Shown one piece after another: positions 45,258-52,594 of a stretch of 64,000 nucleotides of DNA. The translations under genes were made by a program, and so were the position numbers. The DNA lies in contig NZ_JANKBZ010000003.1 of NCBI RefSeq assembly GCF_024623785.1, forward strand, positions 558,001 to 622,000, given 5' to 3'. The DNA comes from Archangium lipolyticum. GTDB lineage: Bacteria > Myxococcota > Myxococcia > Myxococcales > Myxococcaceae. Every line of letters starts with the position of its first letter. Position 1 is the first letter of the stretch. The notes below the pieces were generated by a model. That model searched no databases and was not told the origin of the DNA. It saw only the letters and a list, made by a program, of their open reading frames with translations.

Positions 45258-46000
45258 TATGGCTCCGTGCCCGTCTGGCGCTGTTCGCCCCCGGCCTGGG
45301 GACGGGGCTCGAACGAGCGCAGCACGTCGGATCGGACCCGCGCGTTGAAGGCGAGCTGGCTCAGCTGTGCGTAGAAGTCGCGCGAAAAGTCCCGCGCCGG
45401 CGCCTGGCCCGTGAGCTCCTCCTCCGTTGGGCGCACGAGGGCGTCGAGCACCCAGTTCACGCCCCATATTCCGGCGCCGAAGTACTCGATGAAGCGCGCC
45501 TTCAGGCTGTCGGATGCGAGCAGGAACCCGCTCGCGTCGCGAATGGTCACGTCCTGCGCGACGCTGTACTCCGTGAAGGCCGGCACGATCGTGAGGGAGA
45601 GGGCCGTGAGGGCCCACAGAGGGCCGCTGCCCTCCTTGTGGAGGAGCCGCGACGAGAGATCGACGACCAGGTCGGGCTGGGTGCCCTCTTCGAGGTTCCG
45701 CGACGATCTGCCATTGCGAGGCACGTCGGTTTCGACCTTCGCGCCCTGGTTTCGGAACAGCGCGCCGACCCTGCGGCAGAGGAGCTCGGCGTCTCTCGCC
45801 TTGATGTAGTCCCCCGGGACGCAGCGCACGAGCAGGCGCATGCCCTCGAGGTTCGCGAGCTGCGGATCGACGATCGCCGGGCGCTGCAATGAGCTGAGCG
45901 GCTGGTAGACGGTGACGCAGCCGGAGAGCAGCGCGCCCAACAGCAGCACCCGGCCCGCGTCACTCGCATTGCGCCTGAATTTCACAGCACGGCTCATCAT
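45257..46000 (-). CDS. Lipoprotein, first gene of the motor operon
   Basis: 247 aa from the ATG at 46000; a second ATG at 45997 is equally possible and the RBS is weak. The lipobox is LLSGC. The first half has an alpha/beta character (MRLLVRCVPGDYI, then RRVGALFRNQGAKVE) like small ABD-type envelope domains. The second half contains a hydrophobic stretch (LWALTALSLTIVPAF) and strands. The product is likely anchored to the inner leaflet of the outer membrane. Eleven further genes follow on the same strand with overlaps or gaps under 16 bp. Function unknown. Confidence 0.55.
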   Translation of the reverse strand: MMSRAVKFRRNASDAGRVLLLGALLSGCVTVYQPLSSLQRPAIVDPQLANLEGMRLLVRCVPGDYIKARDAELLCRRVGALFRNQGAKVETDVPRNGRSSRNLEEGTQPDLVVDLSSRLLHKEGSGPLWALTALSLTIVPAFTEYSVAQDVTIRDASGFLLASDSLKARFIEYFGAGIWGVNWVLDALVRPTEEELTGQAPARDFSRDFYAQLSQLAFNARVRSDVLRSFEPRPQAGGEQRQTGTEP

Positions 46001-46449
46001 GAGGTCGGCGGCCTCGTGCAACTGTTGCGCCGACGCCCTTCAGAGGGAGAACGAGGCGAGCTGTGCGATCCAGGACCAGAGATCCGCGACACGGATGTCG
46101 CATTTGCGTGCATGATCGGGCGCGACCATATCAGAATCCTGAACCCGGCGTGTTCCCCTCCTCACATCCCCGCGAAGACAGCGGATTCACTCCCCTGTGA
46201 CGCGACCAGCCCGCCGCCCGCCGCTACTCCATCTCCGGGTGGCGCTGGGCTCGGGTGAGCTGAGGCGGTATCCCGCCCGGGACCTCGGGGCCACCGGGGC
46301 GCCCCTTCCACCCCGAGACCCCCTCCCGGACGGGCCGGTTGGGGGCGTTTCCCCTCCCTTCGGCGGGGGCGATGCCGCGGCGTGGCTTGGTAGTTCCCGT
46401 CCGTTGCGGTTCGGACTGCAACGCTGATTTCTCCTGAGGAGGTCCAACC
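46001..46449. promoter_or_regulatory. Divergent intergenic region between motor operon and propeller gene
   Basis: About 450 bp without a supported gene. The half next to 46001-46190 is less GC-rich and should contain the promoter of the 12-gene operon, but no confident -35/-10 pair was found. The 46200-46400 part is very GC-rich. The right end carries GAGGAGG, the ribosome-binding site of the next gene. Confidence 0.4.
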
Positions 46450-47694
46450 ATGGGTACCCTGCAAGTGGGCGCGAGCCTGAGCCAATGGTGCGCTCGATCC
46501 GTTTCGTTGTTCGCCGCCGTATCGATGTGGGTCTCGTTCAGTGCCGCCGCCCAGACGCCGATGCGCGACGTCCTGCTGGTCGGCAACAACTGGGACGGGA
46601 CCGCCGACGTCATTGACGTGCGGACCTACCAGCGGCTGAAGCGCATCAACGTCATTCCGGACCACAGCGAGCGGATGACGGAAATCATGCTCGATCCCGC
46701 GCGCCTGACGTACTTCCTGCTCATCCGCGAGCAAGTGGGCGAGGGCCACGATCAGTTCGTGGATGACATGTTCGCCTCGAAGGACGGGCAGGTCATCTAC
46801 GTCTCGCGACCCAGCTTCGCGGACGTCGTTGCCATCAATCTGAGCACCGGGAAGATCCGCTGGCGGACGCGGGTCGACGGTCAGCGCGCCGACCACATGG
46901 CCATCTCGCCGGATGGTACCCGGCTCGCCGTCTCGGCCTCGACGGCGAATCGCGTGAACATCATCGACACCGCCACTGGGAACATCGTCGGCTCCTTCTC
47001 CGCGGGGGACAGCCCGCACGAGAACAACTACTCCCGCGACGGCAGCAAGATCTTCAATGCCAGCATCGGCTTCGTCTACACGCCGTTCGATACCCCGGAG
47101 CTGGACGGCACCAAGGGTAATCGCATCTTCCAGATCGTCGATGCGAACACGCTGCAGGTCCTCAAGAGGCTGAACATGCGCCAGAAGCTCGCCGAGCTCG
47201 GGATGCCCGACATGAGCCCGGCGGTCCGGCCGATGGCGCTGTCCCCCGACGAGCGGTTCCTCTACTTCCAGGTGTCGTTCTTCCACGGCTTCGTGGAGTA
47301 CGACCTGCAGGAGGATCGTGTGACGCGGCTTGCCCACCTGCCGGTCTCCGAGGAGGCTCAAGCGCTGCGCCGCGACCAGTACATCCTCGACTCCGCCCAC
47401 CACGGACTCGCGATGAGCGGCGATGGGACGAAGCTCTGCGTGGCGGGAACGATGTCCAACTACGCGGCGATCGTCTCACGCGAGACGCTCCGCTACCGCA
47501 TCCACCCGCTCGGCGCGCGGACCTACTGGGCGACAACCAGCGCCGACGGACACTACTGCTATGTCTCGGTGGCTGGCGACGACACGGTGTCGGTCCTCTC
47601 CTACGAGACCGAGCAGGAGGTTGCCCGCATCCCCGTCGGTGACCACCCGCAGCGCGCGCGCACCGCGAAGCTCGCGGCGTCACTCTTCCCCTGA
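46450..47694 (+). CDS. Exported YncE-like (YVTN-type) beta-propeller protein
   Basis: 414 aa; ATG with GAGGAGG nine bases upstream; signal peptide ending near SAAAQT. The repeating pattern LLVGNNWDGTADVIDV..., HMAISPDGTRLAVSAS..NRVNIIDTATGNIVGSF, and GHYCYVSVAGDDTVSVLSY is that of a seven-bladed propeller of the YncE/YVTN family. Such proteins sit in the periplasm or outside; ligands vary (DNA, proteins). It is read away from the motor operon and terminated by a strong hairpin. No enzymatic motif is visible. Confidence 0.8.
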   Translation: MGTLQVGASLSQWCARSVSLFAAVSMWVSFSAAAQTPMRDVLLVGNNWDGTADVIDVRTYQRLKRINVIPDHSERMTEIMLDPARLTYFLLIREQVGEGHDQFVDDMFASKDGQVIYVSRPSFADVVAINLSTGKIRWRTRVDGQRADHMAISPDGTRLAVSASTANRVNIIDTATGNIVGSFSAGDSPHENNYSRDGSKIFNASIGFVYTPFDTPELDGTKGNRIFQIVDANTLQVLKRLNMRQKLAELGMPDMSPAVRPMALSPDERFLYFQVSFFHGFVEYDLQEDRVTRLAHLPVSEEAQALRRDQYILDSAHHGLAMSGDGTKLCVAGTMSNYAAIVSRETLRYRIHPLGARTYWATTSADGHYCYVSVAGDDTVSVLSYETEQEVARIPVGDHPQRARTAKLAASLFP

Positions 47695-47745
47695 AGAACT
47701 GGCGGAAGAGGGCCCCGGACCTCATGGCCCGGGCCGGTCCAGAAG

Positions 47746-47780
47746 AAAACCCCGGCTCGCCTGATGGCACCCGGGGTTTT
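47746..47780. terminator. Bidirectional Rho-independent terminator
   Basis: AAAACCCCGG and CCGGGGTTTT form 10-bp arms with a ~15-base loop, with T-runs in both directions. It can end the propeller gene on the plus strand. On the minus strand it lies 10 bp beyond an RNA-gene-like 3' end (47791-47816), the usual distance for a tRNA or tmRNA terminator. Confidence 0.85.
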
Positions 47781-47790
47781 GCAGCATCCA

Positions 47791-47816
47791 GTGGAGGCGG
47801 CGGGAATCGAACCCGC
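47791..47816 (-). repeat. Left copy of a 26-bp tmRNA/tRNA 3'-end-like repeat (att-like)
   Basis: Read on the minus strand it contains GCGGGTTCGATTCCCGC (a perfect T-arm) followed by CGCCTCCA, the acceptor end typical of tmRNA. The 5' parts of a tmRNA or tRNA are not found in the adjacent sequence, so this is a fragment, not a gene. It matches 49917-49942 with one mismatch in 26. Confidence 0.75.
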
Positions 47817-48182
47817 GCCGGGCGGTGCGAAACTCCCAGCAGAATCGCGCCCTTATCTCGCAAGCGCCCGGAATGCCTGGGAGTCGATATCCCGCCGCGT
47901 CCCCTCCTGTCCCACCCCGTTCCAGCCCATTCCGCACGCTCCGGCGACATACGTGCAACATGGCGGGGGCTGCCCACCTCCCGTCTCGCGCCTGGGGCCT
48001 GCACCGTGTCCGAGCATGGGCTGCGCGCTGCGTTGGTGCTCACCATGGCCCGAGCTGCGACTGCTGCACCCTGGCCCCCTGCCGTGCCCCGGCGCTCGTT
48101 CGTGGCTGTCGGGGCGCGCCGCCATACTCCGAAAATCCTCACCAGGACCCATTAGGTACTATCCACAACGGAGGACCCGGCT

Positions 48183-49085
48183 ATTCGTCTCCGAGCGTGC
48201 ATCGCACTTCTGCTCTATGTCTCAGCCTGCGCTACGTCAGCGCCCAGCCCGAAAGAGCCAGCGGCCCGGGACCCGAGGCTCGCCAACCTCCAGCGAGCGG
48301 CGACACTGCCCTGGACGGATGGGGGGCGGTGTGCCGTTCAGGAGGCTTCCGAGCCCTGGCCCGTGTTGGCGGAGCGGTGCTTTTATGTCCTCGACCATGA
48401 CCGGGTTCGGTTTCGGGACATCACGGGCAGATGCGCCGTCGCCTCCGCAGGTGCGGCGGTGGGCGTCGGACTCTGTGTCTTGGCGGGGCCGGAGATCGTC
48501 GTGGGAGCGGTAATTGTCGCGGGCGTGGTGGTGGTGGGATTCGCCATCAAAGAGGCCCTGGATGCGTATGCGCTGGATATGGGCCGCCCCGAGGTAAGGC
48601 CCGTGCCTGAAACAGCTCCCGCCCCGCAGAAACCCTCGCCGAAAAAAAGGCCCAAGCCCGAGCCAAAAGGGCCGGACTTCCCTCCCGTGGGGCCAACCGA
48701 AGTCACGGAGCGAGATCGCCCCAGGTGCGAGCCCGTCCCAGTGCCGCACGAGGGCAAGGATGACGCGCATAACAAGTGCGCCGATCAGTTTCCGCCCAAC
48801 CGTTATCCCGGAATGGATGTACTAGTGGGCGGCGTGAGCTTCGATGCGCTGCAAGTCGGCGTGCGTGTGCTGTGGGAAATCAAGACCCATCAATTTGACA
48901 CGTACCCTGACTTTATCCGGAGGCGGGAAATTGAGAAGGAATTGGAGCAAATGCTAAGGGAGCGAACTGCTGCGGCGGCATGTGGATACGACTTCGTCGT
49001 TGGGGTGAGCACCCAAGCGCACAAAGACGCGCTGCTCGAAGCGGATTCCTCGCTTAACGTCGTCGTCACGGGGTGCAAACGATGA
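48183..49085 (+). CDS. DUF6310-like lipoprotein with nuclease-like C-terminus (putative toxin)
   Basis: 300 aa if translation starts at the ATT at 48183. GGAGGA lies nine bases upstream and the residues that follow (RLRACIALLLYVSACA) are a textbook lipoprotein signal, whereas the first ATG-like start further in would lose it. No ATG, GTG or TTG exists between the upstream stop at 48153 and this point. A hydrophobic pair of helices lies at ~95-130. The C-terminal ~90 residues (PNRYPGMDVLVGG, VLWEIKTHQFDT, ACGYDFVVGV) look like the myxobacterial DUF6310 family; the EIK is consistent with a PD-(D/E)xK-type nuclease core. The stop overlaps the next gene as ATGA. Confidence 0.65.
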   Translation: MRLRACIALLLYVSACATSAPSPKEPAARDPRLANLQRAATLPWTDGGRCAVQEASEPWPVLAERCFYVLDHDRVRFRDITGRCAVASAGAAVGVGLCVLAGPEIVVGAVIVAGVVVVGFAIKEALDAYALDMGRPEVRPVPETAPAPQKPSPKKRPKPEPKGPDFPPVGPTEVTERDRPRCEPVPVPHEGKDDAHNKCADQFPPNRYPGMDVLVGGVSFDALQVGVRVLWEIKTHQFDTYPDFIRRREIEKELEQMLRERTAAAACGYDFVVGVSTQAHKDALLEADSSLNVVVTGCKR

Positions 49086-49837
49086 CCAGGCGTAAAGCCC
49101 TCACCCTCATCGTCTACGCGCCTGCGCTTGTGGGCAACGACCGCCGCGCGCTCGATAGCGTCCATGGAATGGAAAAGGCGCTCCCCGGCTTGCGCCTGGA
49201 GTGGCGGCTCTCAGACGGCGGGCGCCCCATCGCATTGCCGCAGCGCGATGCGTGGCTCGCGGAAAGGACGCAGGACGGGAGATTCCCTCTTCTGTGCAAC
49301 GGGGACGAGAGTTACCCCGTGACGGTTAACGGGAGGGGAAGACCTGGACTCCTCAGCCCAGGCGGTCAGTCCCTGTCTGAAGTGCATGCAGAACTGCCAC
49401 TGGACGAGCCCGTGATCGCGGCAGCGGCGGCTTTGCTTGAGGGTGTGGCGGTGGGGGTGCGCTCGTTCTGGGGGCACGCGTCGCCGTATGGTCACGGCTC
49501 GGAAGTCGCGCAGCAGTTTCGCCGCTCGCCTCATGGACCAGAGTGTTCACCCCGTGGGCTTCCCATGCTCAACCTGCCAGAAAAGCTCCCCGCGCCTGAG
49601 ATTCCCTGGTTCCTTGGGTGGCTGAACTACTGGTCACCCGCTGCCGCAGAAGCCATCGGCTTTCCGGACCCTGCCCGCGACGCTGAGCTGCTGCCACGCT
49701 CACTGCGTACCGCGACGGGTGGGTGGGTCGTGCAGCTCACCGATGCGCCGCTCGACCTGGACAACCCCGCGCACCTGGACGCGCTCAAACGGGCCTACGA
49801 GCGCTTCCCGGAGATTGGCGGGCGCTCCACCCGTTGA
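49082..49837 (+). CDS. DUF5953-like protein (putative immunity partner)
   Basis: 251 aa from the ATG at 49082, overlapping the upstream stop by four bases. It resembles a family found in myxobacteria next to DUF6310 proteins (opening LTLIVYAPALVGNDRRALDSVHGMEKALPGL; later FLGWLNYWSPAAAEAIGFPD). There is no signal peptide and no catalytic motif; it is predicted cytoplasmic. The obligate coupling to the nuclease-like lipoprotein suggests an immunity or regulatory partner, which is an inference. A 7-bp-arm hairpin follows at 49844-49865. Confidence 0.65.
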   Translation: MTRRKALTLIVYAPALVGNDRRALDSVHGMEKALPGLRLEWRLSDGGRPIALPQRDAWLAERTQDGRFPLLCNGDESYPVTVNGRGRPGLLSPGGQSLSEVHAELPLDEPVIAAAAALLEGVAVGVRSFWGHASPYGHGSEVAQQFRRSPHGPECSPRGLPMLNLPEKLPAPEIPWFLGWLNYWSPAAAEAIGFPDPARDAELLPRSLRTATGGWVVQLTDAPLDLDNPAHLDALKRAYERFPEIGGRSTR

Positions 49838-49843
49838 GGCTCG

Positions 49844-49865
49844 GCACGGCTCGCGGTGGCCGTGC
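49844..49865 (+). terminator. Short hairpin after the DUF5953-like gene
   Basis: GCACGGC and GCCGTGC (7-bp arms, 8-base loop) begin seven bases after the stop codon. There is no T-run; a weak terminator at best. Confidence 0.35.
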
Positions 49866-49916
49866 TCAGGGCGCCGCCTGCTGGCTCACCGGGAAGGTGA
49901 CGTTCCCGAGGGGGGG

Positions 49917-49942
49917 GTGGAAGCGGCGGGAATCGAACCCGC
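49917..49942 (-). repeat. Right copy of the 26-bp tRNA-like repeat
   Basis: It carries the same T-arm and acceptor-like sequence as 47791-47816 with one substitution, in the same orientation. The remaining parts of a tRNA are missing. It abuts the broken TetR frame at 49947. Confidence 0.75.
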
Positions 49943-49946
49943 CGCT

Positions 49947-50050
49947 CTGCACGGAGAGGGTGTCTACGTCCTTCTCCCGCAGCAGCGCGAGCAACGCTTC
50001 GCGCAGCATGAGGCGGGTGCGGCGCACGCGCAGGCCGACTCGCGGCGCCG
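49947..50050 (-). pseudogene. N-terminal fragment of a TetR-family regulator
   Basis: The minus frame encodes RVRRTRLMLREALLALLREK followed by DVDTLSVQ, the first helix of a TetR DNA-binding domain. After the Gln at 49947 the family pattern (expected to continue with a helix-turn-helix) ends and the frame runs into the tRNA-like repeat. Less than a fifth of a TetR gene remains. Confidence 0.65.
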
Positions 50051-50139
50051 CGACGGCGGGAAGATACTCCAACGCTGTCGAGGAACACCGCTCCAGGGTG
50101 GGAATGCGGCCAGGCGGCCTTGCGCACGGCAGCCCGGGC

Positions 50140-50307
50140 TCCGGACGGCGACAGGAGCAGCGGCAGGGCCTTGAGGACCCGCAGTCCGATGGAGCCACGC
50201 CAGCGCAGCTGCTCCTCGGGCACGGCGAGCTTCATCTGGGGGAAGCGCCGCACCAGGTGCTGGAGCGCGATGGTGCCCTCCAGCCGCGCCAGCGGCGCCC
50301 GACGTCG
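50140..50307 (-). pseudogene. C-terminal fragment of a cytochrome P450
   Basis: The minus frame reads APLARLEGTIALQHLVRRFP, then KLAVPEEQLRWRGSIGLRVL and KALPLLL, which is the end of a P450 after the heme loop; the Cys-containing loop itself is gone. It is not similar enough to the intact P450 at 25020 to be a recent copy. Confidence 0.65.
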
Positions 50308-50447
50308 CGTTTCCAGCCCGGCATGGCCGCGATGTAGGCCTGCACAGGGGCGTCGCCGTCGGCCTTCGCAATCTGGGGGTTGCCGCCCGCGAGGAGGGCC
50401 GGCTTTGCGACCCTGCGCGACTGCGACTTCGGTGCTGTCTTTCTAGA
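50292..50447 (-). pseudogene. N-terminal fragment of a DUF1801 (YdhG-like) gene
   Basis: The minus frame gives AKPALLAGGNPQIAKADGDA, then PVQAYIAAMPGWKRDVGRR, the opening of DUF1801 proteins. Homology breaks off at the join with the P450 fragment. No start codon with an RBS is seen, so both ends are damaged. Confidence 0.6.
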
Positions 50448-50574
50448 ATCCTGCCCGAGGACAGTTCTGTGCCATCTCGACTTCCAGCTTCGTCCGGAGG
50501 GGGGTAGAACCGCCGTGGCCGAGACGCGCTCAGTCCACTCCACCCCACCCCTCAGGCATTCTCAAAGGGATGAT

Positions 50575-51258
50575 ATGTTGAAAGCAGTGATCTATGATCT
50601 CGACGATACGCTGTTTCCGCCGCGGAGCGTTCCCGAAGAAGCGGCCAGATCGCTGCTCGCCGCGCTGCGGGAAGTTCTCGAGGACAGCGGTGAATTGAAG
50701 GCAGCGCAGATCGCCGATATCATGAACATGGTATGGGAGCGACCGCTCGACGAGATCGCCAGGCTCCATGGTCTCTCAGCGGAAGTCCAGATCAGGGTCG
50801 GAGGTGTGTTCGCGGGATTTCGTTTGGACTGCGAGCTGATGCCCTATCCTGACATTCAAGTCATCAGGCAGATTCCCGGGTTGCGCTTCCTCGTCACGAC
50901 GGGATTCCGGCGCCTGCAAGAGAGCAAGATAGAGCGTCTTGGGATTGCACATTACTTCGACCGCATCATCGTCGATGCCCTCGATGAACCCGGGCGCAGA
51001 GGGAAGCAGACGATTTTCCGCGAGCTCCTCGAAGCATATCAATTGAGACCAGAGGAGGTCGTCGTTCTGGGAGACAACCCCAATTCGGAGATAGACGCCG
51101 GGAACAAACTGGGAATACCGACCGTACAAATCCTGCGGGGGCGGAAGCAGGCTGCGGCAGCTGCGTCGTTCCATGTGGAGGACCTGGCGAAGTTCCTGCG
51201 GTGGATCGAGACGCGCAGCATGTGCCCTCCTTCGTCGTCACCGAGCTCATCGACCTGA
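50575..51258 (+). CDS. HAD-superfamily hydrolase
   Basis: 227 aa from the ATG at 50575 (RBS AAAGGGA). HAD motif I is YDLDDT (nucleophile D8, acid D10); motif II is the FLVTTGF Thr; a Lys in RRGKQ and motif III VVLGDNPNSEIDAG complete the site. The helical cap between motifs I and II is of the C1 type, as in phosphoglycolate phosphatase and beta-phosphoglucomutase relatives. The Ser/Pro-rich last dozen residues are unlike the family and may result from a 3'-end frameshift. The substrate is unknown. It lies just right of the gene-fragment zone. Confidence 0.85.
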   Translation: MLKAVIYDLDDTLFPPRSVPEEAARSLLAALREVLEDSGELKAAQIADIMNMVWERPLDEIARLHGLSAEVQIRVGGVFAGFRLDCELMPYPDIQVIRQIPGLRFLVTTGFRRLQESKIERLGIAHYFDRIIVDALDEPGRRGKQTIFRELLEAYQLRPEEVVVLGDNPNSEIDAGNKLGIPTVQILRGRKQAAAAASFHVEDLAKFLRWIETRSMCPPSSSPSSST

Positions 51259-51327
51259 TGATCGACCTGGGGCGCGGAATGCCCCCTGCTCGAGGGTGAA
51301 GCCACGATCTGGCGCGACAAGCTCGAC

Positions 51328-51358
51328 CGACGTGTCAGCGGTGCTGGCTGACACGTCG
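51328..51358. terminator. Perfect 12-bp-arm hairpin after the HAD gene
   Basis: CGACGTGTCAGC and GCTGACACGTCG pair without mismatch around a seven-base loop, 70 bp past the HAD stop and 120 bp before the next gene. It lacks a T-run, so it might instead be a protein-binding palindrome or leader hairpin of the next gene. Confidence 0.5.
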
Positions 51359-51479
51359 AAGCCGTCCATGGGGACCATGGCCCGAACGGGTGTTTCCCTC
51401 TGGCCACGAAGGAAAAAGCACCTTGCCGCGAGCAGGCATGGTTGTTGCTGAACCCTCGTCCACACCCATGGAGATGACC

Positions 51480-52502
51480 ATGAAGAACACGAGGCGTTTT
51501 TCGGCTTCCCTCACGCTTTGCACCGGCATGCTGATGCTGGCGGCGGCCCCCGCGTGGGCGCAGAAGGAAGAACTCTGGCTCGACTCCCAGAGCGGCACCC
51601 CCATCCGTAGCGAGATGGTGCTCAAGCGGGGCACGCCGTATCTCGTCACGATGAAGGGGACCTATAGCGCGTGGGGGGGCATGGCCAACCCTGGCGCGAA
51701 TTCGGGCAAGGCGGATCCCGCGCCCATGTTCCCCAGCCCGAAGGGAGCGAACCAGCAGGTGGGCCTTGACCCCGAGTTCGTCTTCGCGTGGCCAAAGGGC
51801 TCCAGCCTGGAGAAGAGCCCGGAGCCCGCGCCCCGGAGAGGGAGCCTCATCGAGGTCAGCCTGGACGGGGGGAAGACGTGGAAGCACCCGTCCAGCACGG
51901 CGTCCTTCAATGCGACGGACCACGCGTACAACTACGAGCTGGCTGGAGACGACAACGCGCTGCAGGTACGCCTCGTCGACAGTCCCTACGCCGATAACTA
52001 CGGGCGCGTGCAGATCTCCGTGCTGCCCGCCGAGGAGCTGTGGCTCGACTCCCGGAGCAGCACCCCCATCCGCGGCGAGAGGGTGCTCGAGCGGGGCAAG
52101 CCCTATCGCCTCACGATGCAGGGGACCTATAGCGCGTGGGGGGGCATGGCCAACCCCGGCGCGAAGTCAGGCAAGGCGGAGCCCACGCCCATGTTCCCGA
52201 GCCCGAAGGGAGCGAACCAGCAGGTGGGCATCGACCCCGAGTTCGTCTTCGCGTGGCCAAAGGGCTCCGGCTTGGAGAAGAGCCCGGAGCCTGCTCCCCT
52301 GAGAGCTACCACCCTCGAGGTCAGCCTGGACGGGGGGAAGACGTGGAAGCACCCGTCCAGCACGGCGTCCTTCAACGCGACGGACCACAAATACACCTAT
52401 GAACTGATGGGGGACGGCAACGCGCTGCAGGTGCGCCTCGTCGACAAGCCCTACACCGACAACTACGGGCGCGTGCGGATCTTCGTGCTGCCCGGTGCCT
52501 AG
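51480..52502 (+). CDS. Exported protein of two tandem ~153-residue repeats
   Basis: 340 aa from the ATG at 51480, which has GGAG at the right spacing; two upstream in-frame ATGs (51468, 51474) lack this. The signal peptide ends at AAAPAWA (residue 27). Residues 31-183 and 186-338 are two copies of one domain (ELWLDS, TYSAWGGMANPGA, FPSPKGANQQVG, VSLDGGKTWKHPSSTASFN), about four-fifths identical by eye. The DNA copies (51570-52028, 52035-52493) are also very similar, so the duplication is recent. The domain is beta-rich; I do not recognise the family. Confidence 0.75.
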   Translation: MKNTRRFSASLTLCTGMLMLAAAPAWAQKEELWLDSQSGTPIRSEMVLKRGTPYLVTMKGTYSAWGGMANPGANSGKADPAPMFPSPKGANQQVGLDPEFVFAWPKGSSLEKSPEPAPRRGSLIEVSLDGGKTWKHPSSTASFNATDHAYNYELAGDDNALQVRLVDSPYADNYGRVQISVLPAEELWLDSRSSTPIRGERVLERGKPYRLTMQGTYSAWGGMANPGAKSGKAEPTPMFPSPKGANQQVGIDPEFVFAWPKGSGLEKSPEPAPLRATTLEVSLDGGKTWKHPSSTASFNATDHKYTYELMGDGNALQVRLVDKPYTDNYGRVRIFVLPGA

Positions 52503-52594
52503 TTGAAGGCAGTCCTTCACGTCCGGTAGCGCCGGGTGGGAGGCTCACGGGAATGTGCCGGCCCCCGAATGGAGGCCGGCTTGAGACAGATTCC

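Larger units (their letters stand above)
47791..49942. mobile_element. Putative small integrated cassette bounded by tRNA-like direct repeats
   Basis: Two 26-bp direct repeats (47791-47816 and 49917-49942, one mismatch), both shaped like the 3' end of a tmRNA/tRNA, enclose ~2.1 kb with two coupled genes of the DUF6310/DUF5953 type. Outside the right repeat a TetR reading frame stops being recognisable exactly at the repeat border. No integrase is encoded inside, so the cassette would have been mobilised in trans. The stretch 47817-48182 shows no gene I can support. Confidence 0.55.

Noticed and set aside
33231..46000. The motor operon as a flagellar cluster or a Zorya defence system
   Set aside because: No FliF, FliM, FliN, hook, filament or export genes, and no ZorC/D/E-like helicase or nuclease; the companions are lipoproteins and exported proteins.
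47791..47880. A complete tRNA or tmRNA gene on the minus strand
   Set aside because: Only the T-arm and 3' acceptor half fit; no matching 5' acceptor, D-arm, anticodon arm or tmRNA tag sequence is found upstream, so it is called a repeat fragment.
49917..50000. A second tRNA gene
   Set aside because: Same reason: the 5' partner of the acceptor stem is missing, and the adjacent sequence reads as a TetR fragment.
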